A stretch of 6,083 bases of DNA. Origin: Alphaproteobacteria bacterium (GTDB taxonomy: Bacteria; Pseudomonadota; Alphaproteobacteria; Micropepsales; Micropepsaceae). This document shows positions 1 through 6,083 of this stretch, piece by piece (the stretch's first letter is position 1; every line of letters starts with the position of its first letter). A program made the translations under genes and the position numbers. The stretch covers positions 1-6,083 of the forward strand of contig JAFKFF010000254.1 of assembly GCA_017307315.1 (NCBI GenBank), written 5' to 3'. Under the pieces are notes generated by a model. It saw only the letters and a program-made list of their open reading frames with translations. It searched no databases and was not told the DNA's origin.

Positions 1-110
1 ACCATGCTGGCCATCTGGCTGTCGAACAGGCGCAATATTTCCCCGTTCAGGTCCTTTTCGCCGCCGGTGTAGCGGGCCAGATGTTCCAGATCGATCGGCT
101 TTCGGGCCAT
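1..110 (-). CDS. Hpt-domain (histidine phosphotransfer) protein, N-terminal part
   Basis: Reading leftwards from an ATG at 110-108, the 36 visible codons begin MARKPIDLEHLARYTGG and continue with an acidic and hydrophobic helix pattern ending ...LRLFDSQMASM. Small alphaproteobacterial Hpt proteins typically open this way, with an 'IDLxHLxxYTGGD' stretch followed by a helix rich in L and F. Hpt domains relay phosphate between hybrid histidine kinases and response regulators in the cytoplasm. The phosphorylated histidine would lie beyond the window edge, so catalytic competence cannot be judged. No strong Shine-Dalgarno is visible; the nearest is a GGA about ten bases before the start. It is divergent from the coiled-coil gene starting at 239. 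The family call rests on a short N-terminus and should be confirmed with the full gene. Confidence 0.62.
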   Translation of the reverse strand, partial: MARKPIDLEHLARYTGGEKDLNGEILRLFDSQMASM

Positions 111-124
111 GGATGATTGTCCGT

Positions 125-201
125 AAGGCCCGGCAAGCCTTGGGACGGGAAGGCTAAGACCGCGTTAACGCCCGCCCGGCTAGCCTTCCGGCCGCACGGC
201 C
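125..201. repeat. Cluster of inverted repeats in the divergent promoter region
   Basis: The 128 bp between the Hpt gene and the TipN-like gene hold several dyads. A perfect 9-bp inverted repeat pairs GGAAGGCTA (148-156) with TAGCCTTCC (181-189). Near its centre is the 10-bp perfect palindrome GCGTTAACGC (162-171). Two shorter pairs compete for the same arms: AAGGC (125-129) with GCCTT (137-141), and AGCCTT (136-141) with AAGGCT (150-155). GGCC-GCAC-GGCC (190-201) is another small dyad. There is no T-tract, so a simple terminator is unlikely. These are plausible operator or leader elements for one or both divergent genes; the regulator is unknown. TTAAC reads on both strands within the palindrome and resembles a CtrA half-site, but no full TTAA-N7-TTAA site is present. 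Confidence 0.5.
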
Positions 202-238
202 TTTGCGATATCGTGCCCGGAATTGGGGGTCGCCGCCG

Positions 239-2326
239 ATGGTACGAAATTTTGAGCAAAATCAACCGGTTATTGTAGGGGAGGTTCCGACCGACACGGC
301 GTTGCCGCGCGAGGACTATCGTCCGGCAGCCACCGTCTCCGAACCCGGCCGCTTCGGCGCGGTGGCGTTCGGTTTTGCCGTCATCGCCTCCATCTTTTGG
401 ATGGGCCTGTGGGCGGCTTATCTCTGGGGCTATTTCGGCGTCCAGGGCCTGAAAAACCTTCCCGGCCTTCAGATCGCCTTTCTCGCCGTCGCCATCCTCC
501 TGCCGCCCCTGCTGTTCGTGGCGATCGCGGCCGCCTTCGCGCTCGCCCATCGCATGGGCCGCATGGCCGAGGGGTTGAAAGGCGCCACCGAAAACCTTTT
601 CGTCACCGATGACAGCGTGGCGCGCAGCGCCGCGAAGCTGGGCCGCGCCGTGCGCCATGAGCTGGATGCGCTCAATGCCGGGCTCGACGGCGCCTATGGC
701 CGGCTGCGCGCGCTGGAAGGCGCGCTGGAAAATCAGATCGGCGCCATGGACGAAGCCGGCGCGCGCGCCGAAGTGCGCGGCGAAGCCATCGCCCAGCGCC
801 TCAGCCAGGAACGCCAGCGCCTGGAAGCGGTCTCCGAAGCGATCTCCGACATGGCGTCGCGCGCCACCGAAACGGTGGCGGGCCGCTCCGCGCAATTGAA
901 GGCGGCGATCGAGGCGGCGGAAGGCACGCTCAAGATGGCGGCGCAGTCGCTGGACGTGCAGGCCGCCGGGTTCCGCGCTGCCGCCCAGCTTGCCGGCGAA
1001 GCGCCCCATGCGGCGGCGCTGGAGCTGGATTCCCAGGCCAAGAAGATCGAAGCGGTCTCCGACACCGCGCTTCAGCGCGCCGAATTCGTGCTGGCGCGGC
1101 AGGAAAAGCACCGCGCCGCGATGGCGGAGATGCTCACCAAGCTGAAGGAAGAGAGCGAGCAGCTCGATGCCGCGCTGACCCAGCAGCGCGCCGGCATGGA
1201 AGGGGCGGTCAGCGCGCTTTCCGGCGAGGCACAGCGTTTCGAGACCGTGACCGGCGAAGTGGAGCGGCATCTGGAAAGCGTGATGGTCAACGCCGCAACC
1301 CGCGCCTCGCAACTCACCGTCGCCTTCGCCGCCGAAGCCGAAAAGCTGAAAGAGACTTCCGGCGATGCCAACACGGTTCTGACCGGGCTGGTCGCCACCT
1401 TGCGCGACGCGGGCGGCAGCACCAAGGCGCTCATCGGCGAAAGCACCGCCCAGGCCAAGAACGATGCCCAGATCATGGTGGGCGAAGCGATGGCGGAATG
1501 CGACAAGCTTTTGCGCGCAGCGGGCGAAATGAATGTCCGGGCGACCGAGATCCGCGAGAACCTCGCCAAGGCCATCGAAGAGGTGGAACGCCATCTTTCC
1601 CGCCTGCCGTCCCTGGCCCAGAGCGAAGCCCAGCGCATCCGCCAGATGGTGCAGTCCGAGACCAACGAGATGCTGGATCTCTCGGCCCGGACCATTTCCA
1701 CCCTCCAGACCCGGGGCGTTCAGGCGCGTGTCGCGCCCGCCCAGCCGGGGTCCGTTGAAGCGGGCGATGGCGATGGCCTCAAGACACTGGCGCGCAAGCT
1801 CACCCAGCGGCCCCGCAAAGGCGGCGACCTGCGCGGCGACAGGGCTTCGGAAAAAACGGATCGGCCCGCAAGCGGCGATGCCAAGAACTGGGAAATGAAA
1901 ACCCTTTTGGCCGCGGTCGAGAACAGCGAGCCCGCCCCGGCCCCCCGCGATCCGGTCGATGCCTCGACCGCCACGGTCAGCGCGCTGCAACTGGCGCTGG
2001 CCGACATGGCGGTCGATCTGGAAGCGATCGGCGCCGAAGCCGCGCCCGGCAACGAAGACTGGAAGCGCTATCTTGCCGGCGACCGAGCCGTCTTCGCCCG
2101 CAAGCTGGCCGAGACCATCGACGATGGCGCCATCGACCGCATCACCAAGCTGTACCGCGAGGACGAGCGGTTTCACGACGCCGCCGATTCCTACATTCAC
2201 GAATTCGAGGCGCTGCTGGCGCGGGCGCGGGAGAATGACAGCGGCGGCATTCTGGCCTCGTCAATCCTCTCGGCCGATACCGGCAAGATCTATCTCGCCA
2301 TCGCTTATGCCCTGGGACGTTTATAA
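239..2326 (+). CDS. Membrane-anchored coiled-coil protein, TipN-like polarity factor candidate
   Basis: The ATG at 239 is preferred because GGGGG (225-229) lies nine bases upstream. A TTG at 203 would add only 12 residues. The 695-residue product has a short polar N-terminus (1-38), two hydrophobic helices (about 40-66 and 77-103), and a long alanine-, glutamate- and glutamine-rich helical coiled-coil region (about 120-485). A proline-, glycine- and charge-rich linker (about 495-605) follows, then a compact C-terminal segment (607-695) starting WKRYLAGDRAVFARKL. Two N-terminal membrane helices before a long cytoplasmic coiled coil match TipN, the Caulobacter birth-scar and new-pole marker, which is longer (about 890 residues). 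The C-terminal segment also resembles what I recall of that family. It is not an enzyme as far as can be seen. It could instead be an unrelated coiled-coil membrane scaffold. It converges on rsmB, overlapping by 6 bp, and is divergent from an Hpt gene. Confidence 0.72.
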   Translation: MVRNFEQNQPVIVGEVPTDTALPREDYRPAATVSEPGRFGAVAFGFAVIASIFWMGLWAAYLWGYFGVQGLKNLPGLQIAFLAVAILLPPLLFVAIAAAFALAHRMGRMAEGLKGATENLFVTDDSVARSAAKLGRAVRHELDALNAGLDGAYGRLRALEGALENQIGAMDEAGARAEVRGEAIAQRLSQERQRLEAVSEAISDMASRATETVAGRSAQLKAAIEAAEGTLKMAAQSLDVQAAGFRAAAQLAGEAPHAAALELDSQAKKIEAVSDTALQRAEFVLARQEKHRAAMAEMLTKLKEESEQLDAALTQQRAGMEGAVSALSGEAQRFETVTGEVERHLESVMVNAATRASQLTVAFAAEAEKLKETSGDANTVLTGLVATLRDAGGSTKALIGESTAQAKNDAQIMVGEAMAECDKLLRAAGEMNVRATEIRENLAKAIEEVERHLSRLPSLAQSEAQRIRQMVQSETNEMLDLSARTISTLQTRGVQARVAPAQPGSVEAGDGDGLKTLARKLTQRPRKGGDLRGDRASEKTDRPASGDAKNWEMKTLLAAVENSEPAPAPRDPVDASTATVSALQLALADMAVDLEAIGAEAAPGNEDWKRYLAGDRAVFARKLAETIDDGAIDRITKLYREDERFHDAADSYIHEFEALLARARENDSGGILASSILSADTGKIYLAIAYALGRL

Positions 2327-3610
2327 GCGCTTCAATCGCGCGGCATAAAAGCCGTCCATGCCGCCCTGGTCCGCGAAGTGAGACGGCAGGGTGCGAAGAT
2401 CGCCTTCGGCTGTGATCCATTCGCCATGACCGGATAGGTCTTCCGGGGCCACCGGCACGCGCGAAAATTCCGGATGGTCGTTCAGGAATGCGGCGATCTG
2501 TTCTTCGCCTTCCTCGCGTTCCAGCGAACAGACCGCGAAAACCAGAAGCCCGCCGGGCGCGACCATCGCGGCCGCGCTTTCCAGAAGGTCGTAGGCGAGG
2601 CTGGCCTGCGCCGTGACATCGGCGGCGCTCTTGATCCAGGGCAGGTCGGGATGGCGGCGAATGGTTCCCGTGGCGGTGCAGGGCGCATCCAGCAGCACCA
2701 AGGGCGCGGTGCCCTGAAAATCGCGCGCGTCGCTTTCGACGATCTGCGCATCCAGTCCGGTGAGCCCCAGATTTTCGCGGATACGCGCGGCCCGCGCAGG
2801 GTCGATCTCCACCGCCGTCACCTGGGCGCCGCGCGCGGCCAGCTGCAACGTCTTGCCGCCCGGCGCGGCGCAAAGATCGATCACGCGTTTTCCGGACACA
2901 TCGCCCAGCAAGGTTGCTGGCAAAGCCGCCGCCATATCCTGCACCCACCAATCGCCTTCCGCGAAGCCGGTCAGGCTTTCGACCGGCGCCCGCTCCGGCA
3001 CGCGGCGGGACAGGTTCAGCAGAGCGTCGCTTTGCGGATGCGCGGCGGCTTCGCGCTTGAGCACGATGTCCAGCGGCGCTTCTTGGCCATGCGCGGTGGC
3101 GATGGCGCGGGCACGGTCTTCGCCATACTGCGCGCACCAGCGCGTCCACAGCCAATCCGGCGTGTTGAGGCGCGGCGAATCGAGACTGGACAGAACCGCC
3201 GCGCCTTCGCGCGCGATGCGGCGCAGCACGGCGTTGATCAGGGCTTTGAAATGCACCGCCTTCTTGTCGGCGGCGGCCAGATTGTTGGCGGCATCGACGG
3301 CGGCATGGGCCGCGCCCTTCAGGATCAGAAGCTCGCAGGCGCCCAGGAGAAGAATTTCGGTCGCGGCACCCGCCTTGTGCGGCGCCAGCGGCTTCGGCAC
3401 GAACTGGCGGATGACCGCGTCCAGCGCGCCGAAATGGCGGAGGCTCTGGCTCGCCAGGGCGCGGGCGAAGCCTGCGTCGCGCGGCGCCAGATGTTTCAGG
3501 CTCTCAAGCTGCGCATCCAGTGGCCGGTGCTGGCGCAGAACCTGAGACAAAAGGGAAAGCGCGGCTTTGCGGGCGCCAAGGCCCGCCGGGTTCGCCGCGG
3601 CCTCGCTCAT
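2321..3610 (-). CDS. rsmB: 16S rRNA (cytosine-5-)-methyltransferase RsmB/Sun
   Basis: This 429-residue protein has the same length as E. coli RsmB, which uses SAM to methylate C967 of 16S rRNA in the cytoplasm. Residues about 13-140 form the NusB-like RNA-binding domain. The methyltransferase domain shows motif I, CAAPGGKT (247-254). The motif IV cysteine is in DAPC (308-311, C311), followed by IRRHPD, and the motif VI catalytic cysteine is in VCS (C361). The C-terminus has the family ending [17 protein letters not shown] replaces the commoner DAPCSGTG, a mild change. The start at 3610 is chosen because the protein aligns from there ([10 protein letters not shown]). Its ATG overlaps the htpX stop as ATGA, suggesting translational coupling, and no good independent ribosome binding site is visible. 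The open frame continues 72 codons further upstream, but that part is out-of-frame htpX sequence. Confidence 0.95.
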   Translation of the reverse strand: MSEAAANPAGLGARKAALSLLSQVLRQHRPLDAQLESLKHLAPRDAGFARALASQSLRHFGALDAVIRQFVPKPLAPHKAGAATEILLLGACELLILKGAAHAAVDAANNLAAADKKAVHFKALINAVLRRIAREGAAVLSSLDSPRLNTPDWLWTRWCAQYGEDRARAIATAHGQEAPLDIVLKREAAAHPQSDALLNLSRRVPERAPVESLTGFAEGDWWVQDMAAALPATLLGDVSGKRVIDLCAAPGGKTLQLAARGAQVTAVEIDPARAARIRENLGLTGLDAQIVESDARDFQGTAPLVLLDAPCTATGTIRRHPDLPWIKSAADVTAQASLAYDLLESAAAMVAPGGLLVFAVCSLEREEGEEQIAAFLNDHPEFSRVPVAPEDLSGHGEWITAEGDLRTLPSHFADQGGMDGFYAARLKRL

Positions 3611-4464
3611 CCCCAGGGACCGGCCTGCGGCGCGCTCACCCCCGCCATGGCGCGCAAGCGCGCGATGCGCTCCTCGGTCGGCGGATGGCTGGCGAACAGG
3701 CCGCTCAAGCCGCCATGCAGCGGATTGATGATGAACATGTGCGCGGTCGCCGGATTGGCGTCGGCGGGCGCGTTCAAGGTCTTGCGCGCCGAGCGGTCGA
3801 TCTCGGCCAGGGCATCGGCCAGCCACAAGGGACGGCCGGTGAGTTCGGCGCCCGCCCGGTCGGCTTCGAATTCGCGCGAGCGCGAGATGGCGGACTGCAC
3901 CAGCATGGCGGCGACGGGCGCCAGCAAGGTCACCAGCAGCACGCCGACCAGGCCCAGTGGGTTGCGCCTGTCGCCCATGAAGAAGGCGAAGTTCGCCAGC
4001 ATGCCGATGGCGCCCGCGATCACGGCGGTGATGGTCATGGTCAGCGTATCGCGGTTCTTCACATGGCCCAGCTCATGGGCGATCACGCCTGCCAGCTCCT
4101 CGTTGCTCACCGACGCCATCAGGCCGGTGGTGACGCAGACCGCGGCATGGGCGGGATCGCGGCCGGTGGCGAACGCGTTGGGCTGCGGATTCTCGGTGAT
4201 ATAGACCTTGGGCATGGGCAGGCCCGCGCGGCCCGCCAGCCGTTCCACGATGTGATAGAGGTCGGGCGCGCTCGCCGCATCGACCTGACGGGCCCCATAC
4301 ATGGACAGGAGCATCTTGTCGGAATTCCAGTAGGCGACGAGATTCATGCCCGCCGCGATGACAAAGGCCACGATCATGCCGGTGCCCCCGCCGATCAAGG
4401 CGCCCACGACCAGGAAAAGCCCGGTCATCAGCGACATCAGGAGGGCGGTCTTGAACAGGTTCAT
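3607..4464 (-). CDS. htpX: Membrane zinc metalloprotease HtpX (M48 family)
   Basis: The 285-residue protein is an inner-membrane M48B peptidase that degrades damaged or misassembled membrane proteins in E. coli, alongside FtsH. Two N-terminal membrane helices (about 4-25 and 28-46) precede the conserved [18 protein letters not shown] stretch (88-105). The zinc site HELGH lies at 130-134, and the likely third ligand is E198 in SREFEAD. Further hydrophobic segments fall at about 143-162 and 170-190. [15 protein letters not shown] near the end is a family signature. All key residues are present, so the enzyme should be active. The ATG at 4464 has AGGGA ten bases upstream. It is the first gene of an htpX-rsmB pair, divergent from the DUF1674 gene. 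Heat or envelope-stress control is known for the family; a weak heat-shock-like promoter can be drawn at 4493-4520. Confidence 0.96.
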   Translation of the reverse strand: MNLFKTALLMSLMTGLFLVVGALIGGGTGMIVAFVIAAGMNLVAYWNSDKMLLSMYGARQVDAASAPDLYHIVERLAGRAGLPMPKVYITENPQPNAFATGRDPAHAAVCVTTGLMASVSNEELAGVIAHELGHVKNRDTLTMTITAVIAGAIGMLANFAFFMGDRRNPLGLVGVLLVTLLAPVAAMLVQSAISRSREFEADRAGAELTGRPLWLADALAEIDRSARKTLNAPADANPATAHMFIINPLHGGLSGLFASHPPTEERIARLRAMAGVSAPQAGPWG

Positions 4465-4492
4465 TTCGGAAATATCCCTATCGACAACAGTG

Positions 4493-4520
4493 ATGTATGC
4501 TTTGCCGCGACAGGGTCAAG
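4493..4520 (-). promoter_or_regulatory. htpX: Possible sigma-32-type promoter for htpX
   Basis: On the minus strand CTTGACC (4520-4514) is followed, 17 bases after the CTTG, by CATACAT (4499-4493). This resembles the alphaproteobacterial heat-shock pattern CTTG, 16-18 bases, CYTATNT, matching CTTG exactly but the second box only partly. It would start transcription about 20-25 bases before the htpX ATG. The element overlaps the region just before the divergent DUF1674 gene. It is a hand-drawn match and could be chance; htpX being stress-induced in other bacteria is the main support. Confidence 0.3.
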
Positions 4521-4526
4521 AACCGA

Positions 4527-4730
4527 ATGGACACACCGAAAAAGCCCGCCACGCCCGAAGAGATCGCCGCCCGCCTGGCAGAGGCCGCCACGCGCGCCAA
4601 CGCCGAGGCCGACGCCCGCCGGGCCGGCGAAAAACCCCTGGATTTGCCGCCCGAACTGGGCGGGCGGAAGGGGCCGGAACCCACCCGCTATGGCGATTGG
4701 GAGAAAAAAGGCCTGATTTCCGACTTCTGA
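4527..4730 (+). CDS. DUF1674 / SDHAF4-family small protein
   Basis: The 67-residue product has a charged, alanine-rich helical N-terminus (1-36). The C-terminal signature of the DUF1674 family follows: PPELGGRKGPEPTRYGDWE (41-59) then KKGLISDF at the very end. The eukaryotic relative SDHAF4/Sdh8 binds the flavinylated catalytic subunit of succinate dehydrogenase during complex II assembly. A similar role in bacteria is inferred from homology, not shown here. The start at 4527 is preferred because AGGG (4512-4515) lies upstream and the family usually begins shortly before this region. An in-frame ATG at 4497 would add ten residues ([10 protein letters not shown]) of unconvincing sequence. It is divergent from htpX; DUF1674 near htpX and rsmB is, as I recall, a recurring alphaproteobacterial arrangement. 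It is followed by a 77-bp gap to the Fe-S scaffold gene. Confidence 0.88.
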   Translation: MDTPKKPATPEEIAARLAEAATRANAEADARRAGEKPLDLPPELGGRKGPEPTRYGDWEKKGLISDF

Positions 4731-4765
4731 GCATGCTTGATCGGGGTGTGCCCAAGGTCCATGTA

Positions 4766-4795
4766 GGTGTTGCCTAGGAACTAGGTGATAGCACC
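4766..4795 (+). promoter_or_regulatory. Imperfect hairpin in the leader of the Nfu gene
   Basis: In RNA from the plus strand GGUGUU (4766-4771) pairs with AGCACC (4790-4795), including one G-U. Inside it CCUAG (4773-4777) pairs perfectly with CUAGG (4781-4785) around a GAA loop. G4772 can wobble with U4786, leaving GAU (4787-4789) as a bulge, so the stem is about 12 bp. It ends one base before the AGGG ribosome binding site (4797-4800) of the gene at 4808. No U-run follows, so it is not a typical intrinsic terminator. It may be a leader structure affecting translation, or at DNA level the 13-bp dyad 4773-4785 may be an operator. It does not fit the spacing of a type 2 IscR site as I know it. 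Confidence 0.45.
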
Positions 4796-4807
4796 CAGGG
4801 ATTTCCC

Positions 4808-5371
4808 ATGTTCATTCAGACCGAAGCCACGCCCAATCCCGCCACTCTGAAATTCCTTCCGGGCCAGACCGTGATGGGTGAGGGCGCCGTCGCCGATTTC
4901 CCGTCCGCCGAGCAGGCCGGGCGTTCGCCCCTGGCGCGCGCGCTCTTCACCGTGCCGGAAGTCTCGCGGGTCTTTTTCGGCGCCGATTTCATCTCCATCA
5001 CCAAGCGCGACGGCGACTGGAAGCATCTGAAGCCGGCGCTGCTGGGCGTGATCATGGAGCATTTCACCCGCGGCCTGCCGCTGATCGAAGGCGATGCGGA
5101 GGAAAAGGATGACGCCGCCTATGGTGAAGGCGGCGATCCGGAAGTGATCGCCCAGATCAAGGAATTGATCGAGACCCGGGTGCGCCCGGCCGTGGCCCAG
5201 GACGGCGGCGATATCATCTTCAAAGGCTTCGACGGCGCCACGGGCATCGTCGCCCTGCACCTGCAAGGCTCCTGCGCCGGCTGCCCGTCCTCGACCATGA
5301 CCTTGCGCAACGGCATCGAGAACATGCTCCGCCATTACGTTCCGGAAGTGACCGCGGTCGAAGCCGTCTGA
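4808..5371 (+). CDS. nfuA: Nfu-type iron-sulfur cluster carrier (NifU family)
   Basis: The 187-residue protein has two domains. The N-terminal Nfu domain (about 1-88) begins with the classic MFIQTEATPNPATLKFLPG and contains SPLARALF and VFFGADFISITK. An acidic linker (about 92-110) leads to the C-terminal NifU-like domain (about 111-187), with AQDGGDI and the cluster-binding CAGC motif, C156 and C159. Such proteins dimerise to hold a 4Fe-4S cluster through the paired CxxC motifs and pass it to client apoproteins. This is the alphaproteobacterial and mitochondrial NFU1-like arrangement, not the degenerate A-type N-domain of E. coli NfuA, so the symbol is by family. AGGG (4797-4800) sits seven bases before the ATG. 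A hairpin lies just upstream. It is followed after 30 bp by a nitroreductase gene and then tsaB. Confidence 0.94.
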   Translation: MFIQTEATPNPATLKFLPGQTVMGEGAVADFPSAEQAGRSPLARALFTVPEVSRVFFGADFISITKRDGDWKHLKPALLGVIMEHFTRGLPLIEGDAEEKDDAAYGEGGDPEVIAQIKELIETRVRPAVAQDGGDIIFKGFDGATGIVALHLQGSCAGCPSSTMTLRNGIENMLRHYVPEVTAVEAV

Positions 5372-5401
5372 TTTTCCGTACCCGTCCATCCGGAGTTCGC
5401 C

Positions 5402-5998
5402 ATGACGTCCCACGCGGTCAGCGACGAAGCGCTCGATATTATCTTCCGCGAAGCCCATACCCAGAACAAATGGACCGACAAGCCGGTCTCGGCCGCGCAC
5501 CTGATGGCGGTCTATGATTTGATGCGCTGGGCGCCGACGTCGGCCAATTCCTCGCCGGCGCGGTTTTATTTCCTGACCTCGATGGAGGCGAAGCTGCGGC
5601 TGAAGCCGCATCTGAGCGCCGGCAACCAGGAAAAGACCATGGCGGCGCCTGCCGTTGCCATCATCGGCATGGACCTGGATTTTCCGGAAACATTCGCGCG
5701 CCTGTTCCCCCACAATCCGAAAGTCCGCGACGGCTTCATCGGCAAGGACGAACTGACCCGGACCTTCGCCTTGCGCAATTCCAGCCTGCAGGGCGCTTAT
5801 TTCATCATCGCGGCGCGCGCGCTGGGCCTGGATTGCGGGCCGATGTCGGGCTTCGACAATCATGGCGTGGACAAGGAATTCTTCGCCGGCACCAGCATCA
5901 AGTCCAATTTCATCTGCGCCGTCGGTCACGGCGACCCGGCGGGCGTGCGCCCCCGGGGTCCGCGCCTGTCGTTCGACGAAGCCTGCAAGATTCTCTGA
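5402..5998 (+). CDS. Nitroreductase-family flavoprotein, RutE/HadB-like (malonic semialdehyde reductase type)
   Basis: The 198-residue protein matches RutE (196 residues in E. coli) over its whole length. Visible family stretches are NKWTDKPVS (22-30), YDLMRWAPTSANSSPARF (38-55), GNQEKTMAAP (74-83), NSSLQGAYFIIAARALGLD (126-144) and GPMSGFD (146-152). These form the FMN pocket and dimer interface of the nitroreductase fold. RutE reduces malonic semialdehyde to 3-hydroxypropionate with NAD(P)H in pyrimidine degradation; close relatives reduce other small carbonyls, quinones or nitro compounds. No other rut gene is in the window, so the physiological substrate is open. GGAG (5392-5395) lies six bases before the ATG. 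Spacings of 30 bp from the Nfu gene and 3 bp to tsaB suggest cotranscription. Confidence 0.9.
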   Translation: MTSHAVSDEALDIIFREAHTQNKWTDKPVSAAHLMAVYDLMRWAPTSANSSPARFYFLTSMEAKLRLKPHLSAGNQEKTMAAPAVAIIGMDLDFPETFARLFPHNPKVRDGFIGKDELTRTFALRNSSLQGAYFIIAARALGLDCGPMSGFDNHGVDKEFFAGTSIKSNFICAVGHGDPAGVRPRGPRLSFDEACKIL

Positions 5999-6001
5999 AC
6001 C

Positions 6002-6083
6002 GTGAGCGGCGGCACGCAGAGCCCTCTGTTGCTGGCCGTCGATACGGCGCTGGGCGCCTGTTCGGTGGCGGTGCTGCGGGGCC
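6002..6083 (+). CDS. tsaB: TsaB, tRNA t6A biosynthesis protein, N-terminal part
   Basis: The frame starting at GTG 6002 reads MSGGTQSPLLLAVDTALGAC and continues SVAVLRG to the window end. The 'LAxDTALGACSVAVL' stretch is the typical opening of TsaB (YeaZ), the ASKHA-fold partner that, with TsaD and TsaE, installs threonylcarbamoyl on A37 of ANN-decoding tRNAs. Only 27 codons are visible. The GTG lies three bases after the nitroreductase stop; no strong ribosome binding site is seen, so coupling to the upstream gene is likely. A slightly later start is possible, since the conserved part begins only about eight residues in. In many Alphaproteobacteria tsaB follows an nfu gene and precedes rimI, which would lie outside this window. 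Confidence 0.85.
   Translation, partial: MSGGTQSPLLLAVDTALGACSVAVLRG

Noticed and set aside
203..238. A TTG start for the coiled-coil gene adding 12 residues
   Set aside because: The ATG at 239 has a well-spaced GGGGG upstream, while the added residues (MRYRARNWGSPP) sit in the inverted-repeat-rich control region.
47..2200. A 717-codon open frame on the minus strand opposite the TipN-like gene
   Set aside because: It is a GC-rich shadow: its composition is Gly/Arg/His/Ala-heavy with no recognisable domain, and it runs over the real start of the Hpt gene. The plus-strand frame has membrane helices, a coiled coil and a ribosome binding site.
2341..2354. CGGC-ATAAAA-GCCG as a terminator for the TipN-like gene
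   Set aside because: The stem has only four pairs, there is no T-tract after it, and it lies in rsmB coding sequence.
3611..3826. A 72-codon N-terminal extension of RsmB
   Set aside because: The frame is open by chance across the 3' end of htpX. The RsmB alignment starts at 3610, and the ATGA overlap gives a natural start.
2474..4204. A 576-codon plus-strand open frame opposite rsmB and htpX
   Set aside because: It lies antisense to two clearly recognised genes with intact catalytic motifs; its translation shows no domain and shifts composition where the genes change.
4737..4765. A sigma-70 type promoter (TTGATC plus a box near 4760) for the Nfu gene
   Set aside because: The -35-like hexamer is fair, but at 17 or 18 bases no -10 sequence matches more than two or three consensus positions.
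4766..4795. The hairpin before the Nfu gene as an intrinsic terminator of the DUF1674 gene
   Set aside because: No run of T follows the stem; the next bases are CAGGGATTTCCC and include the ribosome binding site.
4781..5929. A 382-codon minus-strand open frame opposite the Nfu and nitroreductase genes
   Set aside because: It is the antisense shadow of two genuine families and its Gly/Arg/Asp/His-rich translation is typical of reverse frames in GC-rich DNA.

Overview
This 6.1 kb window is dense, GC-rich chromosomal DNA from an alphaproteobacterium. The evidence is the gene families and their order: htpX next to rsmB and divergent from a DUF1674 gene, and an Nfu-type Fe-S scaffold gene followed closely by tsaB. 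A long two-helix coiled-coil protein resembling the polarity factor TipN of Caulobacter also points to Alphaproteobacteria. The genus cannot be fixed from the sequence alone; a lineage near Caulobacterales, Micropepsales or Rhizomicrobium is a guess. No mobile element, tRNA, rRNA or CRISPR array was seen, and composition looks even throughout.

Layout. (1) Positions 1-110, minus strand: the N-terminus of a small Hpt-domain (histidine phosphotransfer) protein, cut by the window edge. (2) 111-238: a divergent intergenic region rich in inverted repeats, with a 10-bp palindrome containing GTTAAC. (3) 239-2326, plus: a 695-residue membrane-anchored coiled-coil protein, TipN-like. (4) 2321-3610, minus: rsmB, 16S rRNA m5C methyltransferase. 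It converges on the coiled-coil gene and overlaps it by 6 bp. (5) 3607-4464, minus: htpX, a membrane zinc protease, joined to rsmB by an ATGA overlap. (6) 4527-4730, plus: a DUF1674/SDHAF4-family protein, divergent from htpX. (7) 4731-4807: a 77-bp gap with a strong imperfect hairpin directly before the ribosome binding site of the next gene. (8) 4808-5371, plus: Nfu-type Fe-S carrier. (9) 5402-5998, plus: RutE/HadB-type nitroreductase. (10) 6002 to the window end, plus: the start of tsaB.

Functional reading. htpX-rsmB look like a two-gene, translationally coupled unit for membrane protein quality control and ribosome modification. The DUF1674, Nfu, nitroreductase and tsaB genes run in one direction with short gaps. 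They fit a housekeeping unit around Fe-S and flavoenzyme maturation and tRNA t6A synthesis. The Hpt gene and the TipN-like gene share one divergent control region, which hints at a signalling or cell-polarity link but does not show one. No obviously new defence or mobile system is present. The best leads are the TipN-like protein, the structured leader of the Fe-S scaffold gene, and the inverted-repeat region at 125-201.
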